Below, in pieces: positions 33,959 to 42,514 of a DNA stretch of 64,000 nucleotides (its first letter is position 1; each line of letters starts with the position of its first letter). Both the position numbers and the translations under genes were made by a program. The DNA lies in contig NZ_CP119988.1 in the NCBI RefSeq assembly GCF_029338515.1, positions 2,914,001-2,978,000 on the forward strand. The letters are read 5' to 3'. The notes beneath the pieces were generated by a model. That model saw nothing but the letters and a program-made list of their open reading frames with translations. It was not told the origin of the DNA and searched no databases. The stretch is from Haloglomus litoreum (GTDB taxonomy: Archaea > Halobacteriota > Halobacteria > Halobacteriales > Haloarculaceae).

Positions 33959-34950
33959 AGCACTGGATTCTGGTGGGGTTTCCGATTTCACCTCGACTCT
34001 TCGGTCGTTGGTAGATCCTCTTTCGAGCCGCTCGCTCCCTGCGACCTCATCTGCGACAGCGACGACGGAACCATGGAGAAAGCCCCCGCCCGCTCGACCT
34101 CCCGCGACTCGCTGCGGTCCTCGGTCGCGTGGCTCCCTGCGGTCCTTGCTTCGTCGGGGGAGGGTCGAGGCGGGCGGCCCCTTTCAGTCCCGTCCTGTTG
34201 CCTGTGGCATCGAGCATTCGCTCATGGTGGTTCCAGCGGAGCGCTAGCGGCCCCAAACCTCCCCGCGCTCGCGCCGTCGGAGCAAGCTCCGACGAGATCT
34301 CGTTCGCTTTGCTCACGAGACCGCCGGGGCGACTCACCACGCTCCCTTCGGTCGCGGGTTCGCCGGAGGGGCGCGAGCGCGCTTCCTGTTCTCGGAACCA
34401 GTCAGGCGACCCAGCTGCTCGACAGGTGCGTGGCAGCCCTGTCAGTCGGACCGGCGCGCGCTGGTGGTCGGCACCCGCCACCCGCGAGCAGCGGGGGACT
34501 CCGTCCCCCGAGCGAACGGCGCGTAGCGCCGTGAACGGCTTCAGGCCGCGAGCACCAACGGCGGGTGCCGACCATCTCTAAGCGCGCGAGGTCCTCGTGA
34601 GCGGAGCGAACGAGGTGGTTCGAGACGGCAGCGACGTCTCGTCATGCCGAAAATCTCCGATTTTCGGCGACAACAGAGTGAGCACCGCAGGCGGCTGGGG
34701 AGGCGTGAGGCCCACGGACCAGACTGACCCACGTGCGGTCCTGGTGGACTTCCGAAGATGAGCCGAGCGAAGCGAGGCGAACGCCGGAAGACGGAGTCTT
34801 CCGGAAGGCGAGGCCGCTACATCCGTCCCGGACCCGGCAAGCACCACAGCGAGCGAGGAGCACAGCCGTCGCCGCAGGCGACGCGAGGCCGAAGGCCGAG
34901 CGGGTCCCGGACGGTGCAGCGGCCGAGGGGTTCGGGAGATAACCCACCCT
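33959..34950. other. long non-coding region between elp3 and hisF
   Basis: About 1.2 kb separates elp3 from hisF. All open frames here are Arg/Ser/Pro-rich, lack acidic composition and overlap each other, so I see no gene. The sequence is dominated by short hairpins (described for 34275-34804). I looked for RNase P RNA and SRP RNA landmarks on both strands and found none. It may be an unrecognised RNA locus or a repeat-rich desert. Confidence 0.5.
34275..34804. repeat. cluster of short-loop perfect hairpins
   Basis: Hairpins seen: arms CGTCGGAGC/GCTCCGACG with a 2-nt loop (34275-34294), CGGGGGAC/GTCCCCCG with loop tcc (34492-34510), CGGCGC/GCGCCG with loop gta (34517-34531), CGGC/GCCG (34536-34548), GCCGAAAATC/GATTTTCGGC with loop tcc (34646-34668) and CCGGAAGAC/GTCTTCCGG with loop gga (34784-34804). 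Centres at 34501, 34524 and 34542 form a small array with 18-23 nt spacing. The stems are unrelated in sequence but share the architecture. Confidence 0.75.
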
Positions 34951-34959
34951 TTCCAGTTC

Positions 34960-35040
34960 ATCTTACATTATAATATTATAACCAAATCCATATTACAATA
35001 ATATAGGAAATATATCGAATGTTCTGATGGTTTTCAGATG
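34960..35040 (+). promoter_or_regulatory. AT-rich promoter region of hisF
   Basis: An abrupt AT island inside GC-rich sequence contains several TATA-like runs (TTATAATATTATAA, AATAATATAGG). The last lies about 100 nt before the hisF ATG at 35134. It is the only candidate promoter for hisF. Confidence 0.4.
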
Positions 35041-35133
35041 ATTTACTGTCTGCCTGCCTCCCCTCCTTCCTACCCCAACCGTCACCGTCAAACCGCCTGC
35101 CCGACACCCTCCAGACACGAGCAATCGAATCCG

Positions 35134-35949
35134 ATGACCCTCACCAAGCGCATCATCCCCTGTATCGACGTGGACCTGGACGAGAACGGCGACGCGAAGG
35201 TGTACACGGGGGTCAACTTCGAGGACCTGCAGTACACGGGCGACCCGGTGGAGATGGCCCGGGCGTACAACCGTGCGGGCGCCGACGAGTTCGTCTTCCT
35301 CGACATCACCGCCTCCGCCGACGGCCGCGAGACGATGCTGGACACCGTCTCCGCGGTCGCGGACGAGGTGTTCATCCCGCTCACCGTCGGCGGCGGCATC
35401 CGCACCAAAGCGGACATCGTGGAGACGCTCCGCGCGGGCGCCGACAAGGTGTCCATCAACACGGGTGCCCTCGAACGGCCGGAACTCATCACCGAGGGTG
35501 CAGACTCGGTGGGCAGCCAGGCCGTCGTCATCAGCGTCGACGCCCGACGTCGCTTCGACGAGCAGGGCGAGCACTACGTCCAGGTCGACGGCGAGTCCTG
35601 CTGGTTCGAGTGCACCGTCAAGGGTGGCCGCGAGGGGACCGGCATCGACGTGGTCTCGTGGAGCGAAGAGGCCGAGGACCGCGGCGCCGGCGAGCTGTTC
35701 GTCAACTCCATCGACGCCGACGGGACGAAGGACGGCTACGACATCCCACTCACCCGCGCCGTGTGCGACGCCGTCTCGACGCCGGTCATCGCCTCCTCGG
35801 GCTGTGGCGGCCCGGAGGACGCCTACGAGGTCTTCACCGAGGCCGGCGCCGATGCGGCGCTGGCGGCCAGCATCTTCCACTTCGACGAGTTCTCCATCGA
35901 CGAGGTCAAGCGCTACCTCGACGAGCGCGGCGTCCCCGTCCGGCTCTGA
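35134..35949 (+). CDS. hisF: imidazole glycerol phosphate synthase cyclase subunit HisF
   Basis: 271-aa TIM-barrel enzyme that, with HisH, converts PRFAR and ammonia to imidazole glycerol phosphate and AICAR in histidine biosynthesis. Conserved segments: [14 protein letters not shown] with the catalytic Asp, [12 protein letters not shown] phosphate loop, [19 protein letters not shown] and [13 protein letters not shown]. Start ATG 35134 matches the usual haloarchaeal N-terminus. It stands alone; other his genes are not in the window, as is common in haloarchaea. Confidence 0.96.
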   Translation: MTLTKRIIPCIDVDLDENGDAKVYTGVNFEDLQYTGDPVEMARAYNRAGADEFVFLDITASADGRETMLDTVSAVADEVFIPLTVGGGIRTKADIVETLRAGADKVSINTGALERPELITEGADSVGSQAVVISVDARRRFDEQGEHYVQVDGESCWFECTVKGGREGTGIDVVSWSEEAEDRGAGELFVNSIDADGTKDGYDIPLTRAVCDAVSTPVIASSGCGGPEDAYEVFTEAGADAALAASIFHFDEFSIDEVKRYLDERGVPVRL

Positions 35950-36247
35950 GGCCGCGGGGGGCGGCATCCGGGACCCCCCGATCCGGGCCGCCCGGAACCG
36001 CCCGGCAGCGCCCGCCCGCCGTTTCCACTCCAGTCGACGGCGGAAGTGTCCGTAAGAGCCCCGAGGCGTCCGTTTCCGGGAGCGACAGCGACCCGATTTT
36101 CACTTCCACTCCGCACTCGGCGCCCGCTTATGTCCGTCGGGTTCCGAGCCTAGCTGTCGTCGCGGCGTCACCGACGTCGGCGGCGTCAGTACCGCCCACC
36201 GAACGCCCGAACACCCGGTTCGAGTCACTCCGAACACACCAGACTCG

Positions 36248-36550
36248 ATGGACGCACGCATCCCGCCCGTACGAGCGGGCCCGCACGAGGAGCATCGCCG
36301 CGACGCCGTGTCGCGAGCCGCCGACGATCACGACGCCGAACCCGCCGCGCCGCGGGAGGGACCGGCGCGCGACCCGGCGGTCTCCGGCCCACACGCCGGC
36401 CACGACCGCTACGGCCGCTTCGACTACCGCTACTGGCGGTGCGAGGCCTGTGGCCTCGAGACCACACAGGACATCAGCGACGGCTGTCCGCGCTGTGCGC
36501 GGCTCGCCCGCCGCACCGCGGAGGGAGACGAGGAGCCCGACGATGCCTGA
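36248..36550 (+). CDS. small zinc-ribbon protein
   Basis: 100-aa protein with a His/Asp-rich N-terminal half and a C-terminal zinc ribbon: CEAC and CPRC pairs spaced by about 13 residues (WRCEACGLETTQDISDGCPRC). ATG 36248. The ribbon aromatic context (DYRYWRCEACG) suggests nucleic-acid or protein binding. The upstream gap 35950-36247 shows no gene. Function unknown. Confidence 0.5.
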   Translation: MDARIPPVRAGPHEEHRRDAVSRAADDHDAEPAAPREGPARDPAVSGPHAGHDRYGRFDYRYWRCEACGLETTQDISDGCPRCARLARRTAEGDEEPDDA

Positions 36551-36648
36551 GGCCGGCACCTCCCCGAGCGGTGGCTGGCGGCTGGTGTACCGGGAGATGA
36601 ACGCCGAGACGTCGGCAGAAACGGAGCCCGAAGGGCGGGATCCGGTGT

Positions 36649-36933
36649 CTACGCGGCGGCCTCGAACGCCTCGCGGAAGGAGGCGGTCTTGTCCTTGACG
36701 TTCCTCGCGGCGGCCTCCAGTGCGTCCAGCGGGGCGGTCCCACCCTCGGTCTTGATCGTGAGGATGGGGTCCGTCTGACCACCGGACTGCTCGGGGTTCA
36801 TGTCGTAGGTCGCAGCGGCGACCCCGTCGGTCTCCAGCAGGGCCTCCTTGAGGACGTTCATGAAGGTGTGGTCCTCGCCGGCGATCTCGATGGAGAGTTC
36901 GGTCTCCTCGTTCTCAATGACGCGCAGGTCCAT
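36649..36933 (-). CDS. rpoL: DNA-directed RNA polymerase subunit L (Rpo11)
   Basis: 94-aa Rpo11/RpoL subunit of archaeal RNA polymerase. It pairs with subunit D to form the assembly platform equivalent to the bacterial alpha dimer. Recognised by [32 protein letters not shown] (the dimerisation helix, here with HTFMN) and the terminal helix [15 protein letters not shown] 36933, length normal for the family. Confidence 0.95.
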   Translation of the reverse strand: MDLRVIENEETELSIEIAGEDHTFMNVLKEALLETDGVAAATYDMNPEQSGGQTDPILTIKTEGGTAPLDALEAAARNVKDKTASFREAFEAAA

Positions 36934-37002
36934 GGCTCCGGCTAGCCGATAGCCGGCAATAGAACTTGCGAAGACGGCGCTCCCGGAGCGAGGTGTCGGT
37001 GA

Positions 37003-37404
37003 TTACAGGTCGGCGCCGGGGTGGATGCTCACGTCGGCGTGGAGACCCTCACGCAGCGCGGCGTGGACGTGACAGATGTCGTCAGCCAGCCCCTTCAGCT
37101 CGTCCTGTTCGTCCTCGTCGAGATCGGCCTCGACGTGGATGTCGAAGCTGATGGACTCCAGGTCGTCCTCGTCGTCGAGGTCGGCGGAGGCGTCCGTCTG
37201 GATCTTGCCGAGGTCGTCGTAGTCGTTTCGCTGGGCACCGGCGCGGAAGGCGAACGTGTAGCAGGAGGCGTAGTCCGCGACGAGGACCTCGTTCGGGGAG
37301 GGACCCTCCTCGGTGGTCGCGTCGATACTCAGCTCGAAGTCGCCGACACGGCTCAGGGCGTGGAAGCCCGAGTCGTTCGTCGTGGTGGACTCGATATCTG
37401 CCAT
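37003..37404 (-). CDS. OsmC family protein
   Basis: 133-aa OsmC/Ohr-like protein. Family members are dimeric thiol peroxidases with two redox Cys. The first is seen in DYASCYTFAFRAGA and the second in LADDICHVHAALR. Predicted role: reduction of organic hydroperoxides. ATG 37404. It lies 70 nt upstream of rpoL in the same orientation, so co-transcription is possible. Confidence 0.85.
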   Translation of the reverse strand: MADIESTTTNDSGFHALSRVGDFELSIDATTEEGPSPNEVLVADYASCYTFAFRAGAQRNDYDDLGKIQTDASADLDDEDDLESISFDIHVEADLDEDEQDELKGLADDICHVHAALREGLHADVSIHPGADL

Positions 37405-37607
37405 AGCAGCCGGAGGAACACGCGACTGCGCCGTAAACGTTGCCCAAGGGACGCCCGGACCGGACGCGACGGCGGCCCTCCAGGGCCACCGACCGGACCC
37501 CCCGTTCCCCGACGGTGCCAGCCGGATGCCCCCCGTTCCAAACCGGGGGGCGGGTGGTCGGGCATTCCTCCGCAACGGTTTTTCCCCCGCCCGCGGGAGT
37601 GGGTGGT

Positions 37608-38009
37608 ATGGACGAGTCGCCGGATGGGGACGGGACGGATGCCAGCAGCCCCGAGGCGACCGACGAGGGCGTCGAGACGGCTGTCGAGGGAGCCGAGTCG
37701 GCCGACACCCAGGAAGGGGACGAGGGGCCGGGGACGCTCCCGGACGAGATCCTCAACGCCCCCGCGAGCGCCGAGGAGGGCGGCCACACGTTGCTCGAGG
37801 AGTACGAACGGGAGAACGAGTCCCGGTGGCGGTCGCTGGCCCGGCAGGGGGCGTTCTGGGTCGTCGCGACCGGGGCCGCCGTGGCCGTGACCCTGACCGC
37901 GGTGGTCTCGCTCCGCCAGAGCGGGCTCTCGGACGGCCTGGCGTTCATCCTCGCAAGCGTCGGGATGGCGCTCATGGTCGGCCTCGTCTTCCTCTCGCTG
38001 CGGCGGTAG
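37608..38009 (+). CDS. small two-span membrane protein with acidic N-terminus
   Basis: 133-aa protein: residues 1-70 are highly acidic and low in complexity, then a basic patch (ESRWRSLARQ) and two hydrophobic spans (about 82-102 and 110-130). ATG 37608 follows a T-rich box TTTTT at 37577-37583 about 28 bp upstream. No family recognised; membrane location inferred. Confidence 0.6.
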   Translation: MDESPDGDGTDASSPEATDEGVETAVEGAESADTQEGDEGPGTLPDEILNAPASAEEGGHTLLEEYERENESRWRSLARQGAFWVVATGAAVAVTLTAVVSLRQSGLSDGLAFILASVGMALMVGLVFLSLRR

Positions 38010-38057
38010 GGCCACCCGCACGGACAGGCGAGCCCCGCGCTCGTGCCTCTCGGTGGG

Positions 38058-38063
38058 TTTATC
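38058..38063 (+). promoter_or_regulatory. TATA-like box for the aIF2-alpha gene
   Basis: TTTATC lies 27 bp before the ATG at 38088, predicting a leaderless transcript for the translation-factor operon. Confidence 0.5.
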
Positions 38064-38087
38064 CCCGCCTGTGGGCTAGCCACGCGT

Positions 38088-38888
38088 ATGCAATTCAGCG
38101 GCTATCCCGAACCCGGGGAACTCGTCGTCGGCCGGGTCGACGAGATCGAGGATTTCGGCGTGTTCGTCGACCTCGAGGAGTACGAGGACAAGCGCGGGCT
38201 CGTCCACGTCAGCGAGGTCGCCTCCGGCTGGATCAAGAACGTCCGCGACCACGTCGGCGTCGACGAGCGCGTCGTCTGCAAGGTGCTCGAGGTCGACGAG
38301 GACGCCCAGCAGATCGACCTCTCCATCAAGGACGTCAACGACCACCAGCGGAGCGACAAGATCCAGGAGTGGAAGTCCGAGCAGAAGGCCGAGAAGTGGA
38401 TGGAGCTGGCCTTCGGCGAGGACATGAGCGACGAGCAGTACTCCACGGTGGCGAACGCACTGTTCGCCGAGTTCGGCTCGCTGTACGACGGCTTCGAGCA
38501 GGCCGCCATCCACGGCCACGAGGCGCTCGAATCGACGGACCTCTCGGAGGAGGACGCCGACGCCATCGTCGATACCGCCCGCGAGAACGTCTCGGTGCCG
38601 TACGTGCAGGTGACGGGCTACGTCGACCTGCGCGCGCCGGGTCCGGCCGGCGTCGAGACCGTCCGGCAGGCGCTCCAGGCCGCCGAGGGCAACGGCGAGG
38701 TCCCCGACGAGATCGACCTCGAGGTGACCTACGTCGGCGCACCCGAGTACCGCATCCGTGTCCAGGCGCCGAACTACAAGACCGCCGAGGCACAGCTCGA
38801 GGAGGCCGCCGGTCGGGCCCGCGAGGCCATCGAGAGCGCCGGCGGGACCGGTGATTTCCACCGCGAACGCCGCACCGACGACGAGTAA
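38088..38888 (+). CDS. eif2a: translation initiation factor aIF2 subunit alpha
   Basis: 266-aa alpha subunit of the heterotrimeric aIF2 that delivers initiator tRNA to the ribosome. The N-terminal S1 domain ([23 protein letters not shown] to about residue 85), the helical middle domain and the C-terminal alpha/beta domain ([33 protein letters not shown]) are all present. Start ATG 38088 is supported by the TATA spacing. Followed by nop10, a pairing conserved in many archaea. Confidence 0.96.
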   Translation: MQFSGYPEPGELVVGRVDEIEDFGVFVDLEEYEDKRGLVHVSEVASGWIKNVRDHVGVDERVVCKVLEVDEDAQQIDLSIKDVNDHQRSDKIQEWKSEQKAEKWMELAFGEDMSDEQYSTVANALFAEFGSLYDGFEQAAIHGHEALESTDLSEEDADAIVDTARENVSVPYVQVTGYVDLRAPGPAGVETVRQALQAAEGNGEVPDEIDLEVTYVGAPEYRIRVQAPNYKTAEAQLEEAAGRAREAIESAGGTGDFHRERRTDDE

Positions 38889-38962
38889 CACTGCTCGTTC
38901 TTCGATAGACTCGTCGATATGCATCGAATCCCGAATATTGCGTTCGAAACACGACGATTCGC

Positions 38963-39160
38963 GTGAAATCCGACATCCACGTCTGCTCCGACTGGCGCGA
39001 GGTCCACGACCGGCCGGTGTACACGCTCGGCGACGAGTGTCCCGAGTGCGGTGCCGAGGCGGTCAACTCCGCCCCCGCGCCGTTCAGCCCCGAGGACCCG
39101 AACGGGGAGTACCGCCGGCGCGCGAAGCGACGGCGCGGCACGTTACCCGAGGGCGAGTGA
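38963..39160 (+). CDS. nop10: H/ACA ribonucleoprotein subunit Nop10
   Basis: 65-aa zinc-ribbon protein of the H/ACA RNP that guides pseudouridylation of rRNA and tRNA; Nop10 bridges Cbf5 and L7Ae. The first Cys of the ribbon is near residue 8, a pair CPEC follows at about 27-30, then the basic proline-rich tail PAPFSPEDPNGEYRRRAKRR typical of the family. GTG start at 38963. Archaeal Nop10 often keeps only part of the zinc site, as here. The Pac2-like gene often found downstream is absent. Confidence 0.9.
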   Translation: MKSDIHVCSDWREVHDRPVYTLGDECPECGAEAVNSAPAPFSPEDPNGEYRRRAKRRRGTLPEGE

Positions 39161-39204
39161 CCGCTGTGGGGAGAGCCGTCCCGCCCGTTCCCGCGACGTT
39201 CCCG

Positions 39205-40500
39205 TCAGTCGGCTCCTGCGTGGTCTCTCTCGGCCTCCGTCGGCCGGAGGACGTACTCTCTGGCCGTCCGCACGAGGTCGACCACCGCCCGGCGCCGGAC
39301 GGCCAGGATTCCGACTCCCAGGACGATGTAGACGCCACTGAACAGTAACAGTCCCTCGTAGGTCCCGAAGAAGGGGATGAACTGGAGGCCGAACAGCGCG
39401 AGCAGGGCCAGCGCCTCGCCGACCGTGATCTCGAAGTCGACGAGCAGTGTGATGGCGAAGAAACTCTGGGCCGCGGTGAGCCAGATCTCGCCCGCCTGCT
39501 TCTGGTTGAACTCGAGCACGCCGTAGTAGCCGAGCGAGATGCTGTAGACGACGACGAGCGTCCCGATGAGCAGCGTCCACTGGTTCAGCTTCGAGGAGAT
39601 GAGCGCGTTGAACGCCGCGGTGGTCCGGGCCTTGTTGACGAGGTAGGCAGTGGCGATGAACTCCGGGCTCTCACTGGCCAGCGGCGCGACCCACTGGATC
39701 ATGAAGAACGACGAGAGGCCCAGCCGTGGCCCCAGCACCTCCAGCCCCTTCGCGAAGGGCTTCACCGCGAGGAGGATGACCGCCGCCGAGAAGGCGAACA
39801 TGAGGAGGATGGCGGCGATACGGCGTGCCCTGGGGAGTCCCTGCAGGTAGGCAGGTACGCCCAGTTGTGGCTCGTGGGTCGTCTCGCTCCGGAGGACGAC
39901 GACCACGTACGCGGCGTAGAGGCCGACGAGGAATATCGCGTCGACGGCTCCGATACCGCCGTTAAGCGGGATGAAGAAGGCGTAGACGGTCGCCACGCCC
40001 AGGAACACTACCTCGACGCTGACGCGCCGTTCGAGGCTGACGGCGGTCGAGAGCAGTCCCTCGCGCCTGGTGACTTCGCGCCCGCCGGTGCCGGCCCGGT
40101 ACACCGCGTAGAGCGCGATGAGCGACCAGCCGAGACCGACGAGGATGCGGTTCGCACCCGTCATGTTCGCCACCGCGAGGTTCGCGGCGTTCTCGGAGGC
40201 TGCGGTCCCCGGTGCGGCCCCCGCTTCGAACGCGTACAGCGCGTCGACGGCGTACTCGGGGGCGACGGCGATGATGGCTAGCACCGCGAGCGCGAACGAG
40301 CGCGGGACGTCCATCTCCGCCGTCTCCGCGCCCCACGTCAGGACGAACGCGGCCCCGATGACCGCGACGCCGCTGGTCGCGATGACGGCGAGCGTCGGGA
40401 GCGACGCGACGAATCCGAGGCCTCGGAGGAGGAGCCAGGGCACCGTCAGGAGTACGACCGCGAACAGCACCAGCAGTGGGTGGAGGCGCCGTTGGGACAT
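39205..40500 (-). CDS. sodium/calcium exchanger family membrane protein
   Basis: 431-aa polytopic protein with ten or so hydrophobic spans arranged as two inverted halves. The two alpha-repeat-like motifs are ATSGVAVIGAAFVLTWGAE... with APEYAVDALYAF and NMTGANR in the first half, and APLASESPEFIATAYLVNK with NALISSKLNQW in the second. This is the CaCA arrangement in which acidic residues of each repeat bind cation. Predicted to exchange Ca2+ or another cation for Na+ or H+. ATG 40500 is preferred to a longer form. Confidence 0.85.
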   Translation of the reverse strand: MSQRRLHPLLVLFAVVLLTVPWLLLRGLGFVASLPTLAVIATSGVAVIGAAFVLTWGAETAEMDVPRSFALAVLAIIAVAPEYAVDALYAFEAGAAPGTAASENAANLAVANMTGANRILVGLGWSLIALYAVYRAGTGGREVTRREGLLSTAVSLERRVSVEVVFLGVATVYAFFIPLNGGIGAVDAIFLVGLYAAYVVVVLRSETTHEPQLGVPAYLQGLPRARRIAAILLMFAFSAAVILLAVKPFAKGLEVLGPRLGLSSFFMIQWVAPLASESPEFIATAYLVNKARTTAAFNALISSKLNQWTLLIGTLVVVYSISLGYYGVLEFNQKQAGEIWLTAAQSFFAITLLVDFEITVGEALALLALFGLQFIPFFGTYEGLLLFSGVYIVLGVGILAVRRRAVVDLVRTAREYVLRPTEAERDHAGAD

Positions 40501-40570
40501 CTGTTCCACCGAACGTCGGGGCGCGAATAATCGTTGGGGTCGGCCCCCCACACCGTCGTCGAAGACGGAA

Positions 40571-41821
40571 TCAGCCGCTCGCTGCGTCCTCGGCCGGGAG
40601 TCGTGCGAGCGCCCGTCGCAGGAGGGGTGGCGTCATCACCGACGTGAGGACCGCGACCAGGACCACGACGGCGTAGATGGTCGGGGTGAGGACGCCGATG
40701 GCGAGGCCGAGCGCCGCGACGACGATCTCCATCGCCCCGCGAGCGTTGAGCCCGATGGCGACACAGAGCCGCTCCGCCCGCGAGAGGTCGGTGAACGCCG
40801 CACCGAGCGCGACGCCGAGGCCCTTCCCGACGACCGCGACGGCGAAGACGAGCGCGGTGACGGCGAGCGCATCCGGAGTGAGCAGGCCACCGAGGTCCGC
40901 CCGCAGGCCCGCCGTCGCGAAGAAGAGGGGTGCGAACAGCCCGAGCGTCACCAGCTGGAACACCCGCTCGGTCTCGCCGTCCAGCGGGTTCCGCAGGAGG
41001 ATCCCGGCCAGGAACGCCCCGAGGACGGCCTCCAGCCCCAGCGCCAGCGACGCGCCCGAGAGCGCGATACCGGACACGACCACGACCGAGAACCCCGTCA
41101 GGACCGGCGACCGGGCCCGGGTGGCGATGCCGAGCAGGGCCTCGACCACGCGCGGGCCGACGACCACGACGACGGCGACGAACCCCGCGATCACGAGCAG
41201 CGTCCGGCCGACGCCGAGCGGGTCGGGCTGACCGCCGCGGGCGAGGTCGGCGACGAGCGTGAGCGCGACCCAGCCCGCGGCGTCGATGAGCACCGCGGCG
41301 GTGACGGTGAGCTGCCCGACCCGACGGTCCATCGCGTCGAGGTCGACGAGGACCCGGACCGCGACCGGAACCGCGGAGATGCTCAGCGCGGTGCCGAGGA
41401 ACAGGGCGAAGACGGGTCGCCCTGCGGGGTCGACGAGGTACGTCGCCGGGAGCAGCCACCCCAGCCCGACCCCCAGCGCGAAGGGGACGACCGAACCACC
41501 GACGGCGAGCGCGACCGTCGGGGGGAGGTTCCCACGGAGCGCCCCCGTGTCGACCTCCATGCCCGCCAGGACGAGCAGGAAGACGAGGCCGACCGACGCG
41601 AACGCCTCCAGCGGCGCGCTGACGGGCACGACGACCGCCGTGACCCGCGGTGCCACCGCGCCGAGCACCGCCGGGCCCAGCACCAGCCCCGTGAGGAGTT
41701 CGCCCACGACGGGCGCGAACCCGAGCCGGTCGGCGACCGTCCCCAGCGCGTGCGCCGTGGCTAGCAACAGCGCGAGCCCGGACAGCAACGCGAGCAGGGG
41801 GCCCGGCGCGCCGGCGACCAT
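40571..41821 (-). CDS. CPA2-type cation:proton antiporter (Kef/NapA-like)
   Basis: 416-aa membrane domain with about twelve spans and no cytosolic RCK domain. Signatures: GFAPVVGELLTGLVLGPAVLG near the N-terminus, FLLVLAGMEVD, ALSISAVPVAVRVLVDLD, LIDAAGWVALTL (unwound-helix region) and LNARGAMEIVVAALG near the C-terminus. Typical of Na+/H+ or K+/H+ exchangers. ATG 41821 was chosen; GTG 41854 would add 11 residues. Same orientation as the CaCA gene, 70 nt apart; both may serve ion homeostasis. Confidence 0.88.
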   Translation of the reverse strand: MVAGAPGPLLALLSGLALLLATAHALGTVADRLGFAPVVGELLTGLVLGPAVLGAVAPRVTAVVVPVSAPLEAFASVGLVFLLVLAGMEVDTGALRGNLPPTVALAVGGSVVPFALGVGLGWLLPATYLVDPAGRPVFALFLGTALSISAVPVAVRVLVDLDAMDRRVGQLTVTAAVLIDAAGWVALTLVADLARGGQPDPLGVGRTLLVIAGFVAVVVVVGPRVVEALLGIATRARSPVLTGFSVVVVSGIALSGASLALGLEAVLGAFLAGILLRNPLDGETERVFQLVTLGLFAPLFFATAGLRADLGGLLTPDALAVTALVFAVAVVGKGLGVALGAAFTDLSRAERLCVAIGLNARGAMEIVVAALGLAIGVLTPTIYAVVVLVAVLTSVMTPPLLRRALARLPAEDAASG

Positions 41822-41952
41822 GCGGGTGGCGACAGCCCGGGCCCCCTTGAACACCCCGGCAGCAGTCCGACGGCGTTCCGGCCGTGTTCCGACGGGTCGT
41901 CACCCTGGCCAGGGGGCGGCGAGGTTTTCTCGGTCGGTAGCCTAGACGAGGG

Positions 41953-42402
41953 ATGGTATCCGAGCGTGAGGTCATCGCGCGAACCGTCGAGCGGCTCATC
42001 GAGGAGGTCGGGAGCTGGGAGGGCATCACCGTGGCCGAACACCGCTTCGGCGGGACGGAGTTCCGGGTCGGACCCCGGGAGATCGGCCACGTCCACGCGT
42101 GGGGGATGCTCGACATCGCCTACCTCCGCAAGCTCCGCGACGTGCTCATCGACGAGGGCGAGACCGGCGTCCACCACCTCCTCGCGGAGTCGGGCTGGAC
42201 GACCTACTACATCGAGTCCCCGGACGACTACGACCACGCCCGGTGGCTGCTCCGGCTCTCGTACCTCTACCACGTGAAGATCGCGAAGAAGACGCCCGCG
42301 GGCGCCGAGGAACTGGCCGGCGTCGACGTCGAGGCTGAGGTAGAGGGGCTCGGACTCAGCGAGCCGGTCCGTGCGGCGTTCGAACGACGGGGCGCGGCCT
42401 GA
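41953..42402 (+). CDS. luciferase-domain-like (DUF5519-type) protein
   Basis: 149-aa soluble protein with GGTEFRVGPREIGHVHAWG, a following Arg-rich stretch and HHLLAESGWTTYYIESPDDYDHARWLLRLSYLYH. That order (HxHxWG, then SGWxxYxI, then LLRLSYLxxxxK) recalls the small DUF5519 proteins annotated as luciferase-domain proteins. The name does not imply light emission. Function unknown. It lies 113 nt before the enolase-superfamily gene. Confidence 0.6.
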   Translation: MVSEREVIARTVERLIEEVGSWEGITVAEHRFGGTEFRVGPREIGHVHAWGMLDIAYLRKLRDVLIDEGETGVHHLLAESGWTTYYIESPDDYDHARWLLRLSYLYHVKIAKKTPAGAEELAGVDVEAEVEGLGLSEPVRAAFERRGAA

Positions 42403-42514
42403 AACCGGTCACGACCACGCCCCCGTCCATCCGGGCCGGGCGACCACCCGCCGGGGGAGGAACTATGACCCCGCTCCGAGTGAGGTGGCCTGTTCCCGAC
42501 CGGAATCGACACAC

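Noticed and set aside
34129-34581. 150-aa open frame in the hairpin region
   Set aside because: Arg/Ser/Pro-rich, built from palindromic repeats, overlaps other open frames on both strands.
33959-35133. RNase P RNA or SRP RNA in the gap before hisF
   Set aside because: I found none of the conserved landmarks of either RNA on either strand; hairpins alone are not enough.
36543-36698. 51-aa open frame overlapping the zinc-ribbon gene end
   Set aside because: Overlaps the 3' end of rpoL by 50 nt on the opposite strand and turns Arg/Pro-rich there; no support beyond an ATG.
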